Assembly (NCBI GenBank): GCA_903813345.2 | Contig: CAIIXF020000001.1 | Location: forward strand, 14,651,915-14,715,914 | DNA length: 64,000 bases | Origin: Owenia fusiformis | Lineage: Eukaryota > Annelida > Polychaeta > Sabellida > Oweniidae | Reading direction: 5' to 3' | Shown here: in pieces, positions 23,261-37,300 of the stretch | Numbering within the stretch: the first letter of the stretch is position 1 | How the letters are laid out: each line of letters begins with the position of its first letter | Position numbers and translations under genes: made by a program | The notes under the pieces: generated by a model | Seen by the model: only the letters and a program-made list of their open reading frames with translations | The model's database searches: none | Told to the model about the DNA's origin: nothing

Positions 23261-23756
23261 TATTATGTAGTACAGAAATTATCACTAAGCATCGTGAAGG
23301 CCACATGCATGTTATTATCATGAAATTATACATGTTGTTGAAAGGTATTGTAAATAGATATTATTGTTGCTAATAACTTGAGATGAAATCAAATTGTGTA
23401 CACTGAAGTATTGCTACCCATATATATACTGTAGGTTCATTTCTGCTCAGAAGTGTCCACTGCATGCTTGCAGTCATTTAACATTGCAAAAATTGGCATA
23501 GTATTCATTCAGTATTTGAATAGAATAAGGGTTCAATAATTATATTCAATATTTGAATTTACTTTATAAATCATGTATACAAATGTTCAATAGGCAATAT
23601 TTTCTTTGCTTATATATTCAATGTAGATATGCAATGTATATGTTTTCGTACTTAAATGTGCATGTAGTGTAACACACAGCAATAACATTGTAGAACCATC
23701 ACTCAGTATCATTCTTTCATGTTATAATATTAATAACAAAAAGAGGCAGTTATCTT

Positions 23757-24115
23757 TTGGTGGATGAGATATAGACTGAGTGACACATGTGAGTGGATAA
23801 GACACTTTAATGGATAAGATACCCAGAGTGGATGAGACACTTGAGTGGAGACACTTGAGTGGATGAGACACTGGATTAAATGTGACACTTGAGTGGATGA
23901 TAAACTTGAGTAGATGAGACAGTTGAGTGGAAGAGAAACTTGAGTGGATGAAATAATTGAGTGGATGTGACACTTTAGTGCATAAGAAATTTGAGTGGAA
24001 CTTGAGTGGATGCAACACTTGAGTGGATGAGAACTTGAGTGGATGCAACACTTGAGTGGATGAAACACTTGAGTGGATGGAAAATTTGACACTTGTGTGA
24101 ATAAGAAGCTTACGA
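23757..24115 (+). repeat. 17-bp minisatellite
   Basis: About 18-20 degenerate copies of gagtggatgagacactt, with scattered substitutions and short deletions. Open frames on the minus strand here are a by-product of the repeat. Confidence 0.85.
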
Positions 24116-24276
24116 GGATTGCCACTAATGGATCATCATTACTTGCCTCCTTTCCGATTCCATTACATCATCATTAAAATATTAAGCTTAGTTTTTCTTG
24201 GTTAATTTTAATTTTGTAAAATATCCACATCGAAATTCATTCTATCTGCAACAATTATTTACAACATTTTGTTTCA

Positions 24277-24372
24277 GTCATTGGTATTTTGCATATACAT
24301 GCCCCTCATACCATCGTGTAATGTTTGTTTCAATTCAGTCATTGGTATCTTGCATATACATGCCCCTCATAC
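24277..24372 (+). repeat. Direct duplication of ~38 bp
   Basis: cagtcattggtattttgcat plus atacatgcccctcatac occurs at about 24277 and again at about 24336, separated by about 20 bp. The rest of 24116-25328 shows nothing I can support. Confidence 0.6.
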
Positions 24373-25328
24373 ACAGGGATACAGACTAAATGTACCAGAT
24401 GTACAGTATTATTATTTTTGCAACATTTTTTCATTTTTGTGTTAACCTATTATACGAACAATATGTATCTCTTACATTGTTAGGCTATGATAAATAAATC
24501 AGAGTTAAGCATCCTTTATATGAGTTCTGAAGATACACTTAATTTGACGCTACTTACTTGACAGATTTGCTCAATTTCAAATATTGGCGACTTTTTAATT
24601 TGGCAGATTCAGGACTGAAGTTTCATTTTGCAGATTCCTCCAGTTATTTTTATCTCCACTGAAGCACACTGGAATGCCTGTTTGTCTATATTAGTGTCAC
24701 TACGTCTACGGCGTGTATTTACCAAGATATTATCTGGAGTTCTCTCAAAATAAAGTAGAATTGACATTTTAACAAAATTTAGGGAAAATGAAACTGGGAA
24801 GTTTATTTCTGGTAGTGCACTGCACGAACTGAAATTTCCCTGGGGATTTTCCAAAATACATATCTGCAAATTGGTGCATTTTTAATTTGGTTGATTTATT
24901 CAATCCACAGATTCATCTAATTAAAACAGTAGCCAATTTAAGTGTACCTACATTATGTAATGAAAAATAATCTAAGATTCTGTCAAATTTGTTTATTTTA
25001 TTGTACATTATCTGCCAAATTTTGGGTATGTTAGAAGACAAAATGTGCTACCCCCTCATAATTCTCTGAAAACAAAAATTATAATCAAAGAATTTATTAC
25101 TCTAGCCGTACATCCATGAGATACATTATACATGTGCATTCTAATATTACTTTATTTTCACTTATATTACTCTATAGTCTACCTGAAAGGATACAATATG
25201 TCATCACAATTATATCGTTGTAATAAATACATGTAATAGATATAAATAGACACATATCTTCATGTTTAGTCTCTAACCAATCTCTTGAAAATATTATGAA
25301 AATTTGAATTTCCCGAATTTGTAATATA

Positions 25329-25508
25329 CAGTAAAACCTGTCTTAGTGAACACCTCTCTCTAGTGAACACCTGTCTCTATCGGACACCCTCCGCACACAC
25401 GTCAACTGGTTTCTGTATAAATTACTCGTTCTGCAGTGAACACCTACCAACACCTACGAACATTTTTTCTTGGCAAAAACATGTTCAATTTACATGTAGG
25501 TTTCACTG
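25329..25508. mobile_element. CAGTAAAACCTG MITE, copy 3
   Basis: TA then cagtaaaacctgtcttagtg, repeated gtgaacacct motifs, and end gtttcactg followed by TA. Sequence 25509-25970, up to the D123-family stop codon, has nothing else I can identify. Confidence 0.7.
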
Positions 25509-25970
25509 TAACTGATTTTCTGATGCATGTCCCTATACTACTAGTATATATGATTGAAGAAAGTGATCTTTTGTCCCCAAATGATATTATTAGAGAAATT
25601 GATTTACCCATCATTAGGGGCGCATGTCTCTACTGCTCAATACATGTTAATGAATGCCCCATTTATAGATGAATATTGGAAAAATCATCTCCAATACATT
25701 AGGGATGCTGTATAAAATGATAAGAAAAGATACGCAACTCAGATGTACATGCCATGGAATGCAGATTGAAGACTTCATTAGGGTATCTCATGTCAAGATC
25801 TGATTTTCAATTAATCTGACACCATTTTGTGGAATGCCTCAGATGTGCAACATTGTCATTGTTACCATGGTTACACTGGTATGGTGGTGTCAGTGATCAC
25901 ATTAAGATCTGGAATGGTCACCGGGGACTTACAAACATTTGTGCATACTTCAACTAGGACTTTTGTATTG

Positions 25971-27387
25971 TCAGCCAGACATACATTTCTTGAGCAGTTC
26001 CTTTGCACTTTGTGGCAGCATAACAATAGAGCCGGGTTTATTGGCCTTTGTTAGTCGCAGTTGAAAACCTTCCTTGCCCTCTAATAGGTGTCGCTCTTTG
26101 TTCCAAGAGAACAAAGCTCCATCTGTAGTCTCAAGGAAAGGATTAATTTCAATAACCCAGATTTTTTCCTCTGAAATCAAAATTTATGAATATTATAATT
26201 GATGCTTGATTATAAAAAATAAAGCGGCAGTAACAGATATTGTCACATTTTGTGAGTATCGAGTCATTGAATAAATACCCCCCCCCCCCCTTCATTACTT
26301 TGAAACTGGAAATCCACATAGAAATTGTGTTAAAGCATATTTATGTTCGAATCTTAATTTTGTTTGTAATGTAGATTACAACATGTTGAAACAGCCAAGG
26401 CTCTAACATGTTGTTCTAAGGGGACTTCCAATTGCCAAACTTTTGAGGGGGGGGGGGTGTATGCCTGGTATGTGTCAATCATTTTTTAGACTCACCTGTG
26501 GAATTATTACACACTGCAAAGTCAATCACATAATCATGAGGGAAGTTTTTCTGTTTCATCTTCTCTTTGATAGATTTGTCAAAAAATCTTTGAATCCTCT
26601 CAGATATTTGTTTGCCTTCTTTCAATAGTCTCCCGGAAAATATCAGATAATTGTACTGAGACAGTGCCACGAGGTCATGCTCAAAAACAAAACCACGAAA
26701 TTCCATATCTATGTCAATATCAATGAATTTTCTAATGACAAAGTTTTCATTAAATCTCTCCGGGTTGTCCCTGGCTAATGTGAGGTCTTGATAAATGCGA
26801 AGACTCCTTAAAAACATATCAAAGACTTCTTCAGCCGAATGTATCCGCTGCGCCTCAAATGCTGCTGTTAATAACGCAGATATCTGAGAATTTTCAGAAT
26901 TGTCTCGACAAGTATTGATTGTCTTTTTAAAAATATCAACAAATCTTTTCTGCACTAATGGGGCATCTTTAGCACTCCTGCTTGATGTCTTCACAAAAAC
27001 ATCAGATCCCTCTTTGACAAATTCATCAATTTTTGATTGCAAGCGATTCCTCAAAATTTCCACTTGCTTGACTTCTTGTTCATTTAAACCATCTCTCCAA
27101 TCTATACCAGCAATTTTTGACTCATCAATATCCTTATAAAGTCGTTCATATATCTCTATAAATAAATTTGCATCCTCTTTTGTTATTTCACAGTATTTTG
27201 TAGGGAATGTTTCCTCTTTGAGAATATCAACCCAAAGTTCTGTGTTAACATCTAAAACGCTATTCTGATAGTCAGATATTTCTTGTTCACTGATAAACCC
27301 TCCAAGTTTTGGGTTTGAGAAATCAGAGGTGGGTTTGGCGGACTTCTTCAACTTGATTGCTTTCAACTGTTGTTCCAGGCTTGCCAT
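25971..27387 (-). CDS. D123/CDC123-family ATP-grasp protein, CDC123-like
   Basis: CDC123 (D123 family) is an ATP-grasp fold protein; the canonical member binds eIF2gamma and assists assembly of translation initiation factor eIF2. Two coding exons on the minus strand: 26496-27387 and 25971-26170, joined phase 1 (ACAG|gtgag, ttcag|AGGAA), giving 363 aa. Visible family marks are FVKTSSRSAKDAP (residues ~132-144), the MEFRGFVFEHDLVALSQ strand (~228-244) and the VIEINPFLETTDGALFSW block (~303-320) with the Asp/Glu-Asn metal and nucleotide ligands of the fold. The start is ATG at 27387. A TTG six bases upstream keeps the frame but is not a eukaryotic start, and ttcag at ~27397 suggests a 5' UTR intron. 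Compared with canonical CDC123 the sequence is divergent (FVKTSSRS) and nearly intronless, so it is probably a paralogue. Its cellular role is not proven. Confidence 0.87.
26278..26456. repeat. Poly-C and poly-G runs in the D123-gene intron
   Basis: A run of about 13 C (around 26278-26290) and a run of about 10 G (around 26445-26455) lie 155 bp apart in the same short intron and could pair in the transcript. Homopolymer length may also be affected by sequencing. Confidence 0.5.
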
Positions 27388-27589
27388 AGTCAAATGATCT
27401 GAAATTCATAAATGTTCCCAGTTTAGGTAGATTACACAGTCTATTCACTTTTATATTATTTCCACAGTATGTTATCCTATTCACCACTAAAATACCTGTC
27501 CTTCAATAAACATGTACACTGTAGTGCTTACATCAAATATCCATACCATCCCTCAATTCAGTTAGGCTAGTTTGTACTACAATTTAGTC

Positions 27590-28010
27590 TGTAGGACGTT
27601 TAGAGTCCATTTCACTGTTTAATTTCGTCAGTAAAACCTAAAAAATAAGAAATCAAAATATCATTATGCAAGAATATATGAAAATATATTCCTATTATAC
27701 ATGAATGACATTTGTATATCTTGGATTGCCTCTAGTTTGGCTTATAAAGTGTGTGGCCTCTTATATTTGGATGCTTCTCTGCCATGTTATTTTCAATAAG
27801 ATTAACATGGCTGAAATTCTTCAAATTACAAGACAGTACAGGCTTAGACCTATTGCACAAAAAACTAAAAAATCTGAAATATACAAATGTCATTCATGTA
27901 CAATATGAATATACTTTTCCATATATTATTGCACAATGGTCTCCCGATTTCTTATTTTTGGGTACTGACGCAATAAAACAGTTCCAGGGCAGTTCGAAGA
28001 ACTACGTATT
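27590..28010. mobile_element. Mariner-like MITE, uninterrupted copy
   Basis: Inverted arms of about 85-90 bp sharing aaaaataagaaatc, caaatgacatttgtatatct-type sequence and cgtcagta near the outer ends, with a centre holding gatgcttctctgccatgtta. The same arms and centre make up the split copy at 40892-43409. Short open frames across 27705-28047 follow from the repeat and resemble no known protein. Confidence 0.65.
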
Positions 28011-28064
28011 AGATGTCCGTGACATTTACAAAGAAATGAATCCATGAGTAGAAAACCTTAGCTA

Positions 28065-28301
28065 CAGTTGGGGACATAAATAAATGACAGGTGGATTTGC
28101 TGAAGTGAGGATTTCCCATGTTAAAAATAAGAGAATTTACAAGAGGCCATACATCAATGGATGAGATTATACAAAATGTAAAATATACAAATTTTAAGGG
28201 ATATATATCTAGACAATATTGGAACTTATGGGCTTTCAGACCACCATAATTAGGAAATGGTGATCGAAAATCGACCTGTCATTTATTTTTGTCCCCAACT
28301 G
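28065..28301. mobile_element. TA-flanked MITE with CAGTTGGGGACA ends
   Basis: Left end cagttggggacataaataaa plus tgacaggt; right end acctgtcatttatttttgtc plus cccaactg, nearly perfect inverse. TA on both sides. 237 bp, no coding capacity. Confidence 0.75.
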
Positions 28302-30868
28302 TACAGACTGAGCTACTTTATTTCAGCGATCAAACTAAAAAAAAAATTCAAATTATGTTCAAAATGCTAATGTCTAATGATAAAGCTCATTTATAACATT
28401 CTAAGCGTGAAACAATGCCTCTAAAATGAGTAAGATCTTAAAAATATCTAGATATCTCGGGAGTTTGTTTACATACTTTACTTCCGGGTAACATCTGTCC
28501 TTGAACTAAGGTCAGTAGCAGAAAACCTTTAAACCTATACTGATACAAAGGGGACAGCAATGGAAGTACTTATGACTCTTTTTACAACCCGTTTTACACC
28601 TATTCAAAATTGAAATTCTAGAATGAGGGTTATGTGATTCACGTGCAATTAAAACCACTTGTAATGTAACATATCTATATTCTATACTAGAATTGATTCC
28701 ATATTCTGCACATTCTTCGCTTTTACAAATGATACCAAATGGGGAAATCTTACTTCCTGCGAAAGCTATGTGGATTTAGATAAGTTTCAAAATCTAACAT
28801 GGCTCTCGAAGTGAGTAAGGGAAATCTACCCTGCTCTACCATAGCTGAACCAGTTCCAGAAAATTCAAATTAGGATACGTTCACTAGAGGCACATTTAAT
28901 CCGATGAAGAGTTTTATATGCATTTCAATATTCAGTTCATTTATTAAAATGTACATAATTATGCATTCTATAACAAAGACAAGTCAGACCAGAAGGGAGA
29001 ATAAAATGTTACAGCCCCTAAAAATATGAAACTTGGAACACCATAAGACAGAGTGCACCTTTCTGAGGCTGACTAAATCAAAGAATGGAGGCACTGATGA
29101 GGCAATGTAAATAAATCCTAGGAAGATGAACATATCTGTCAGCTAAGCCCAAATCCAAATGTATATAAAATACAGCAATCTGCACAAATGAAGGGAAAAC
29201 CAGAAGCAAAGTTCAATGCTTGTTGGCTAATTATAAAGGCTGACCATATACATGTACAAACTAATCTTATCCTGCATAAAGCATAAAATGGCAATTAGTA
29301 AGCTAAATCACTTATATTTAAATCATGATATTAATATCATATCAAAAAATTAAAATGGGGTATCATGGTCTCAATTACTCAGTATGGTTCATAACTCCAA
29401 AGAGGCAAATGGATATATGATTACCTCCAATGATAATTTCTTGTTGAAGTTTAAGATAAAGTATTGTGAGGGTATATTTGGTTTTGCGCTTGGACAACAA
29501 AACTGACTCCAAGACATGACACAAAAATGGATACAAAATAAACAACTCAAGTACATTTATTATTCAAATAAATAAATTGTTTATTACAAACAATAAACAT
29601 GATGAATCCAGGCTTGAACTATTACAGATTCTGAAAAATGTTATGCTTTAAAAACCACATCATCTTTTTTAATACAAATATATGGACATTAATTGTTTCA
29701 TAAACATATCTTTTAACCTTTGACAAAATATTTTGGCTTGAAACTTGGTGCTTCATTGGCAGTATTGATATATTATTGGGAACTGGTGCTACCATAGTTT
29801 TAAATATTTCCAACAAGGCATTAACATGCAAAATATCACCACCTACAATTTTAATAACTGTGTAAAATACATAATTGCTGATGTGTCCTGTTAGGTTAGA
29901 TTGAGTAGTACAGTAGAAATAGCAATACAATCAGGACGGCAAAATACTTTGAAATGTTTGATTTTTTTGTTTTTGTTTTTATCCAAGGCCACGCTTTTAT
30001 ATACAATAAAACCTGTATAGAGTGAACACTTATGGACTGGAGCCACAAAAATATGTTCATTCACTGTAGGTAGGTTCACGACAGAAAGAGTAATTTATAC
30101 AGAAGTCAGTAGAGTATGTGCATAGGAGGAGTGTCCACTAGAGAATATATAAGCACAAATCCCAAAGGGAAGGGTGACTAAAAACTTTAAAGAAACCCAA
30201 CAAGAAAAGCAAACTGTAAGTGTGAATCTATCATAAGAAAAGTAGACCTTATATATCCCAAAACCATGATCTAACGTGAAAAGAAACAATGTCTAACATC
30301 CCCCTCCTCCCTCCAATCGAGAACCAATATCACAATCCAGGACCAGAACACCAAGGGACATTTCATGTTCACTAAGACAGGTTTAACTGTAAGTATCATT
30401 GGAATGGCAGGGTGAACTAAACCAATCAAACTATTCAATAAATATATACACTCCCATTGTGTTGTTCACGGATGTATATTTACACAGTTGAAATCAGTCA
30501 ATAGAGGGTGCTAGGCTATATTAGGTGGGTTCACACACACACAGGCTCATATCATGTATCAACCACTCAGGTGTAAAATAACAACGAGTAAATAAATGCA
30601 TGGTGTATTTTGTACTGTGATCTTAAACCTGATTTACACATACATAACACCATGGATATTTGAATGAAAGTATCTTTTTAACAGCTTGCCTTTGTCATTA
30701 AATAAAACATGAGAATCAATAATGGCCTTCAAAATAACATATCAAGCATAACTTTTTAAAAGTATTTTTCATATTGGCCCATGAGCCATATATAACAAGT
30801 GGGTCTTATTAAAGAAATCAATGAGATGTACAAAAACCATTTAATCATACTGCACTTTCAGTGGAAGA
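28302..30868. other. Intergenic or NADK2 3' region, no gene seen
   Basis: AT-rich sequence between the D123-family gene and NADK2. Apart from the degenerate MITE at about 30003-30388 I see no coding similarity or ordered repeat. Part of it may be NADK2 3' UTR, but I cannot place the poly(A) site. Confidence 0.45.
30003..30388. mobile_element. CAGTAAAACCTG MITE, copy 4 (degenerate)
   Basis: Begins acaataaaacctgtatagag with tgaacactta, and ends gacaggtttaactg followed by TA. It is longer than its relatives (about 385 bp), perhaps because of an internal insertion. Confidence 0.5.
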
Positions 30869-30870
30869 TA

Positions 30871-31101
30871 TTCAGGCAAGTCTTCAATCACTTTAATGTA
30901 CTGATTCGACCCTACCATGGGCATTTTTAGAAAGGTCATGGCTGTAGTTGTTCAGGCAAGTCTTCAATCACTTAAATGTACTGACTTGACTTTACCATGG
31001 GCATTTTAGAAAAGCCATGACTGTAGTTATTCAGGCATGTCTTCAATCACTTAAATGTACTGACTTGACCCTACCATGAGCATTTTTAGAAAAGCCATGG
31101 C
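30871..31101. repeat. Three tandem ~80-bp repeats
   Basis: Copies begin ttcaggcaagtcttcaatca at 30871 and 30951 and ttcaggcatg at 31030, each running through ctaccatgggcattttt and gccatggctgta. They lie just beyond the NADK2 stop codon, possibly in its 3' UTR. Confidence 0.75.
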
Positions 31102-31384
31102 TGTACTCCACCTCGTTTTGATTGTACTCACAGCGACATCACTGTTGTCTCTTCATTATGCATTCTGCTGCATAAATCACTATCATTTTCAATCTGTATG
31201 ATTATAACAAGAGTAATGGAGTAATGGATGCAAATCAACGTTTCCTGCAGACCAGTTGATGATTTGAATGGTGACATGACAACTCCATTGTTCAACTCTG
31301 AGCATATAGAAAATTCTTAACAGAGGCCCCTAGTCTACAGATATGAAAATGATAATCCAATCAATGCACTCTTTTGTATATTCA

Positions 31385-34300
31385 TTACTCTAGATCTACA
31401 GTTCTTAATGCATCTTCTTCTCGCATCTCTAAAGTTGCAATTGCGCCATCGTTGAAGCTGAATGATGAGCTGCCATCAAGTACGAGACAAGCGTCCCAAA
31501 GTCTGGACTTTACCTCCATCTTGTTGACGAACCCTCTCGCCTTTGTCACTTGAAATATACCTGCAAGTAGAGTGAATAAAACGTATCATTATACATGTAC
31601 TTGTATACTGTTAACATTGCTCAGTGATCTCCCTAGGATTTTTTCTCAGGTGGGAGCAAAATTCTCATTTTCACAATTAAAACCAAAATTGGTCAAAATA
31701 TGCCAATTTTTCATGATTTTTCTCATTTTCAAGTGGGTGCAAATGGATTTTCAGATGGGTGCAAGGCTGTTTTCAAAATCTCAGGTGGGTGTTGAGCCAC
31801 TTGCTTTAATGCTGGGGAGACCACTGTTGCTTTAATATCAATCTAAATGTACCTCTGTCTGTAAGAAGGCCTCGTCTTATGACTTCAACAGATGGCAGAT
31901 GTCATTGGTTAAACTGTCTAGCATATTTATAGATGTAAAGATATATAATTTCCTATCATGAATTGAAAATACCTAAAAAACCTATAGTCATTTATTGTGA
32001 AAACAGATTTATTCAGAGAAAAATGTATAGAATACGTCAGGTAGTTTGATATTGAATTTATTAGAAACATCTATGCATTATCCAATACAACAGAAAGAAC
32101 CAAACAAGCCATTTGAAAGACCTCCAATACAGTAGTCTAAGAGAGTCACTAAGTCACACATTGATAATTACAGATGCATTTACAGTGTCACACACTATAT
32201 TTGGTACACTTCAACTTGAAAACAATAAAGTATAATACAAAAAAAGGAACCATGACCCCTGTGCTCACAGCGAACTGTTACCCCAAAATGTGACATGTTG
32301 ACATCAATTTTTTGAATACATTTCTTTTGCCTATTAATATGGTAGTTCTTATTTTTGACATATTAACGAAAATGTGACTTTTAATGTCAAAATTGCCATT
32401 TTCTCCAAAACTGGGAAAACTTGAAAAATTGCAGTAAGAAGACAAATAACTCTTACGGATGAACAAAAAATGATTGCTTATATAAATTGTATGTTTTTAA
32501 CAATTTATCATCACAAAACCTCCCACTGACTTTGTATATGATAATGCTCCCTGTAAAAATGTTCTATTTTTCAAATTTTATTCAGTAAATATGAAACACT
32601 GAAATTCAAAAAGCAATTAATTGCAATTTTCAGAGGACATATGTTACGCCTAATAGAAACTAATAACAGTTCTAACAGACAGATAGACAATGGATGGACA
32701 GATGCCCAGTCGATCCCACTGTTAATATGTAACAAATAAATGGCCTCATGCTCAGCTGATAACATTAAAGCATAGCCTTCATGGGAATATCATATTAATA
32801 TGTAAATAAAAAGTCGCAAAGCAATTAAAGCTTTGGAACTTACTAACACCAATGATTTGTGTATTCAGATATAGTTCTTTTGCCATCTGAAACATTTATT
32901 ATAATACAGGGATGACCATGCAGCCTTTATAGAGAGATTATATTTGGTAAATTTTATTCCATGTTTTACTTGAGATACTGTACTTCAATGAAATCGATCC
33001 ATCAAATTGTTCGCCATGAATCATGTTATGTAGACAAGACTTTACAGAGAAGATTTTAAGTTAGATCCAAAATAGCCACACTTCCCCAGAATGACAAAAA
33101 ACGAATCAATTTGAGATTTTCATACAAAGAATCATCCCTGAAAATTTGAAATGGATCTGTCAAAATGTCGCCTGAAAATACATAGACAAGATTTTGCAGA
33201 CAAAATTCTATGATGGAAAATCCAAAATGATTGCCTTAGCATTTACCCAAAAGGCCCAAAAAGTTCACCCATGAATGCAAGTCAAATTTTCAGATCATTC
33301 CTGCATAGGGGGGGGGGGGGGGGGGTCTAATGCAAACCTTTGAATCAAGAATGCAAATTCGATGTTTTACCCACCATTGATGACTGGATCTCTGACTGTG
33401 TACGCCATTTTATGTTCTTCAGGGGGGAACTTTAATGAACAGTTGAATCGGCGAGTCAGTTTACGAGAGAGTAACTCAACATCCTTTGGCAATTTACAGT
33501 CACTGATTTCATTTGCTGCAATAAAAGAAAACGTGTAAGGACACCGGATGTGGATATAATAATATGAAGTGTTACAGATGTGATTAACAAGCATTTAGTG
33601 AGATCAAATTCTAAAATTCATTGAACATTCTTTGTGAGAATAAATAGTACTAAATACATGTACATTTGACTTCATGATTCAATACTTCAAGATTACTTGT
33701 ATGCCTTTGAAAGGTCACTGTCCAAGATAATATACATTTCTCATTTCTATGTCAAATTCCTGGCATAACCTCACAAGTTGTAACCATTTAACCATAACTA
33801 GTTAACATGTAATAAGTGTAGGGTATGTTTTAAAAATCATGTTTCTACTACAGCGGTATTTATCAGGGGACAAAATGACACAAAAAGGACACACAATTCG
33901 TGAAAGTACAGTGAAAGTACATGCATACCATTAAAACATTATGCAACTAACCAATTCTTAATATTTTCTTGATATCCTCTTTGGTGATATGATTGATGTG
34001 AAAGTGCCAGGAGCTGGAACCTGTTCCTGTACATACAGTAATACCAGAGCTCTTCTGTTTGACACTAGGTGACCCATCTATGCTGATCTCATAGTACGAT
34101 ACCCTACAATAATAAAATGTCATTGAGTCTAATAGAATCAATGTTGTCTTGTACACCAATGCAAACAGTACATATGCAATGATATTGTTTGCAGTGCTAT
34201 TGTGCAACAGTTATGGGGGGGGTTCCTTTGTTGATTTCAATACATTACATTGTAGATTGTGTGATAGGATTATACATGTACACAATAGAAATGTATTGTT

Positions 34301-37300
34301 ACCATTACATGACAATAATGGGGAGTTCCATTGCTGTTTACCAACATTGCAGGTAATTTGATTATTCTAAGGATAAAAAAAAATAACAAGAAAAAAAAAG
34401 AATTAGGTACTTCAGCAAAATTAATAAAAAAAACATTTTGGGATGTATCTGTAGTTTTTGTATGGGTTTTGTAATTGGACAGAAAAGCATATTTTGGGAC
34501 AAACTAATCTGCAACTGGATAGGAAGGATCTAAGTATCCCTGATGATCTAATGGTTTTCCCCTATGTGTTACCTTGCAGAGTTAGTCTCTCCTATGAAAA
34601 CTTCATTGAGGGCAAGATGGGGCAGGATTCTGGAGGGCTTCTTCTCGACTTGTTTAGAGGGTTGACAGATCACTTCATTTTCTTTCACATGTTCTACACT
34701 CCTGGAAGTATAAATGGAAATACAATGTTCCTTTAACTGACCAATATTATAGAAATAAAATTCTCCTTTGGATATCTCTTACTGAAATGTCTAATATTGT
34801 TTCAATGACAGGTTTAGATTATACAATATGTCTTTTAAATTACATGTAGTAACATAAAAACCCAGATTTGTTCTCAGATTTCTAATTTTGCCTAATATAA
34901 AACTTCAACCTTCGAATCCAATGTTTCACAATTTATCTTAATTCTCTCGGAAAATGATATTCATCTTCACAAAAGTATGTCTTAGAGTGAAGTTGTACCA
35001 TGAAGTTTACTTTACCTCAGTTCTAAAGCTTTGAGTTGAGAGTCATGCAGCTCCACTGGATCATCATCCATGTGTTTCCCTGACATTGTGACCCTAATTC
35101 TTTGTCTCCTCTTCCACCTGAGAAATATTAAACATAATAAACAACATTTATCTGAAAGTGGCATTTCCACAGTTGGATCTTAGTTGTTATATGTATTCAG
35201 AGAGTGACAAAAAGACTGTGCATCATTACACACTGATTAAAATTGATTTATGAATCAGCATCATGAGGCATCAACATGCGAAATATCTCCACATTTTATG
35301 TGCTGATACAAAGGGACAAAGGAGCTCTACTTGAAAAGCAATTTTCATGATGAAAGTTGAATTTCAAAATGGCCACCATTTTTTATAAAAAACAAACTTT
35401 GATAGCTACAAATTTTTACCTGAACTTTCCATCCAGAAGTCGATCCAATGCATGACTAAAGTTAGTAGAAAGTTGCTTCGGTATACACAGGTAGCCCTCT
35501 GATCTGAAAACATATTGATATCATTAACCAGATCTGTCATAACGCACCATATTTCAAGATTTGAAAATGGATCATTTCATTCGTCACGTTTTAGTAATCA
35601 TTTAGACAATTTGTAATTTAATCATTTTCAAAAGTTTCATGAAATTTAATTTGAGGTTGGTAATAGGTATATAAAAATGTTATTTCATGATCGTGTAGAC
35701 TATATTCCCAATGTGACATTAACTGATAGCTGACTTTGGATTTACCATATGTCAGTTCAGTACAGTAAAACCTGTCCAATCCGAACACCTATGGGACCAG
35801 TCATACATGTTCAGACTAGCAGGTGTTCATATTTCAAAATATAAACATGTAAGTCAATGGAAGATAACAACTATGGGACCAAGTAAAAGTATTCACATTT
35901 TGAGAGGTGTTCGGATGAGAGGTGTTCATATATACAGGTTTGACTGTACATTACCTTGCTGGGTCAGAATTGACTCCAATGACAGGTATATCTTGGTTGG
36001 TGACCTTGCTGGCAGCTAGGAGATATGTACCATCACCACCAGCTGTAAATACAACATCTGGCCAACCAGAGTCTATGAGATCCTGTGTGTAGTCAAACCT
36101 TGTCAATACTCGAGTCTCAATATTCTTTTTCCTGAAACAAATGATATATAAACATAATGTTTAAATAGTAGTAGTGCAAGTCATGGAAAAACTAGAGTCA
36201 ACATGATTATGAAAAATTGAGCCAGGACTCAGGAGTGAACGTAAAAATGGAGAAATGAGTATAATGCCATATTTCCTTCATTTCTCCACAACTTTCAAAA
36301 TTTTGATACCATCCTTTACTGCAGTGCAAAATGAGAATAGAGTTGAGGGAGTCATGGCATGCTTATGGCAAGTCCTCAGAACTTGTTATATTGCATGGAG
36401 AGTATTTATGGATCTTATACTTACTGTAGTGCATTGACGATAGAGTTGAGGGAGTTCTGGTGGGTTCTGTACCTCATCAATAGAATATTATAGTCTGAGC
36501 CTTTGGAATATAACTGAAAGTAAATAATACAAAACATTTGATTTCTATCATATGGGGAAATTGCAAAGGAATTGTACATTACGATTTTGGAGGGGATAAC
36601 AACCCTGACCAAATGTTTTCATGAGAAAGCACAAACGGCAAATTTTGATAACCAAAAAATGACACAAATGACTCAAAAGATCCAAAATGAAACATGACAT
36701 ATCTTATTATGTAATTGTGCATTGTCAGCTTTGAGTTACATACTATATACAATTGAGTAACTACAAATACATTTTACTAATATGTAAAATGACTGTGATA
36801 AGGACATGTCTTTATTCCTGGTACATTGTATTTGTGTTATCAATATTCATCAAAAGTACAATATTTTATTCCATAAACATTGAATCAATGTCATCCTCAT
36901 CTGAAAAAACTGATTAATCCAGCACACAAAAAAATTCAAATGAACCTCTGAACTTGTGAAGATTGGGGAATTGTGCTTTCTATTAGAAATTCTTTGACAA
37001 AACAGTGATACAAAATGACTGCAAAAACATTCTTTCAGACAAAAATAATAATGATTAAAACCACTCAAATCAACTGATATTAGATAGACAAGAATGGTTT
37101 GAAAGGTCAATTTTCTTAAAAACATGTTTTGACTGAGAAATATAAAGATAAAATTGATCAATTCCGGTCAAAAATCTTTTTTCTAGATTGTCTAAAGAGT
37201 GACCAGATCAGCTTGACCTTGGAGTTTTAACACAGGGCATCAATTTCAATTCCAAAAAATATAGAGCTGTCAATCAAAATCTTGAACTGTGTGGTAGAGT

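Noticed and set aside
23722-24125. Minus-strand open frames of 109 and 131 codons
   Set aside because: By-product of the 17-bp minisatellite.
27388-27393. Start of the D123-family protein at TTG (27393)
   Set aside because: TTG is not a normal eukaryotic start; the ATG two codons later begins the conserved MASLEQQLKAIKL segment.
27705-28047. Two overlapping plus-strand frames upstream of the D123-family gene
   Set aside because: They fall in a mariner-like MITE whose other copy is interrupted by a transposon.
33371-33374. NADK2 exon 8 ending at donor gtaaaa (33370)
   Set aside because: It would leave phase 2 and break the frame into exon 9; the donor gtgggt 4 bp earlier restores NGIFQVTKARGF and an overall length divisible by three.
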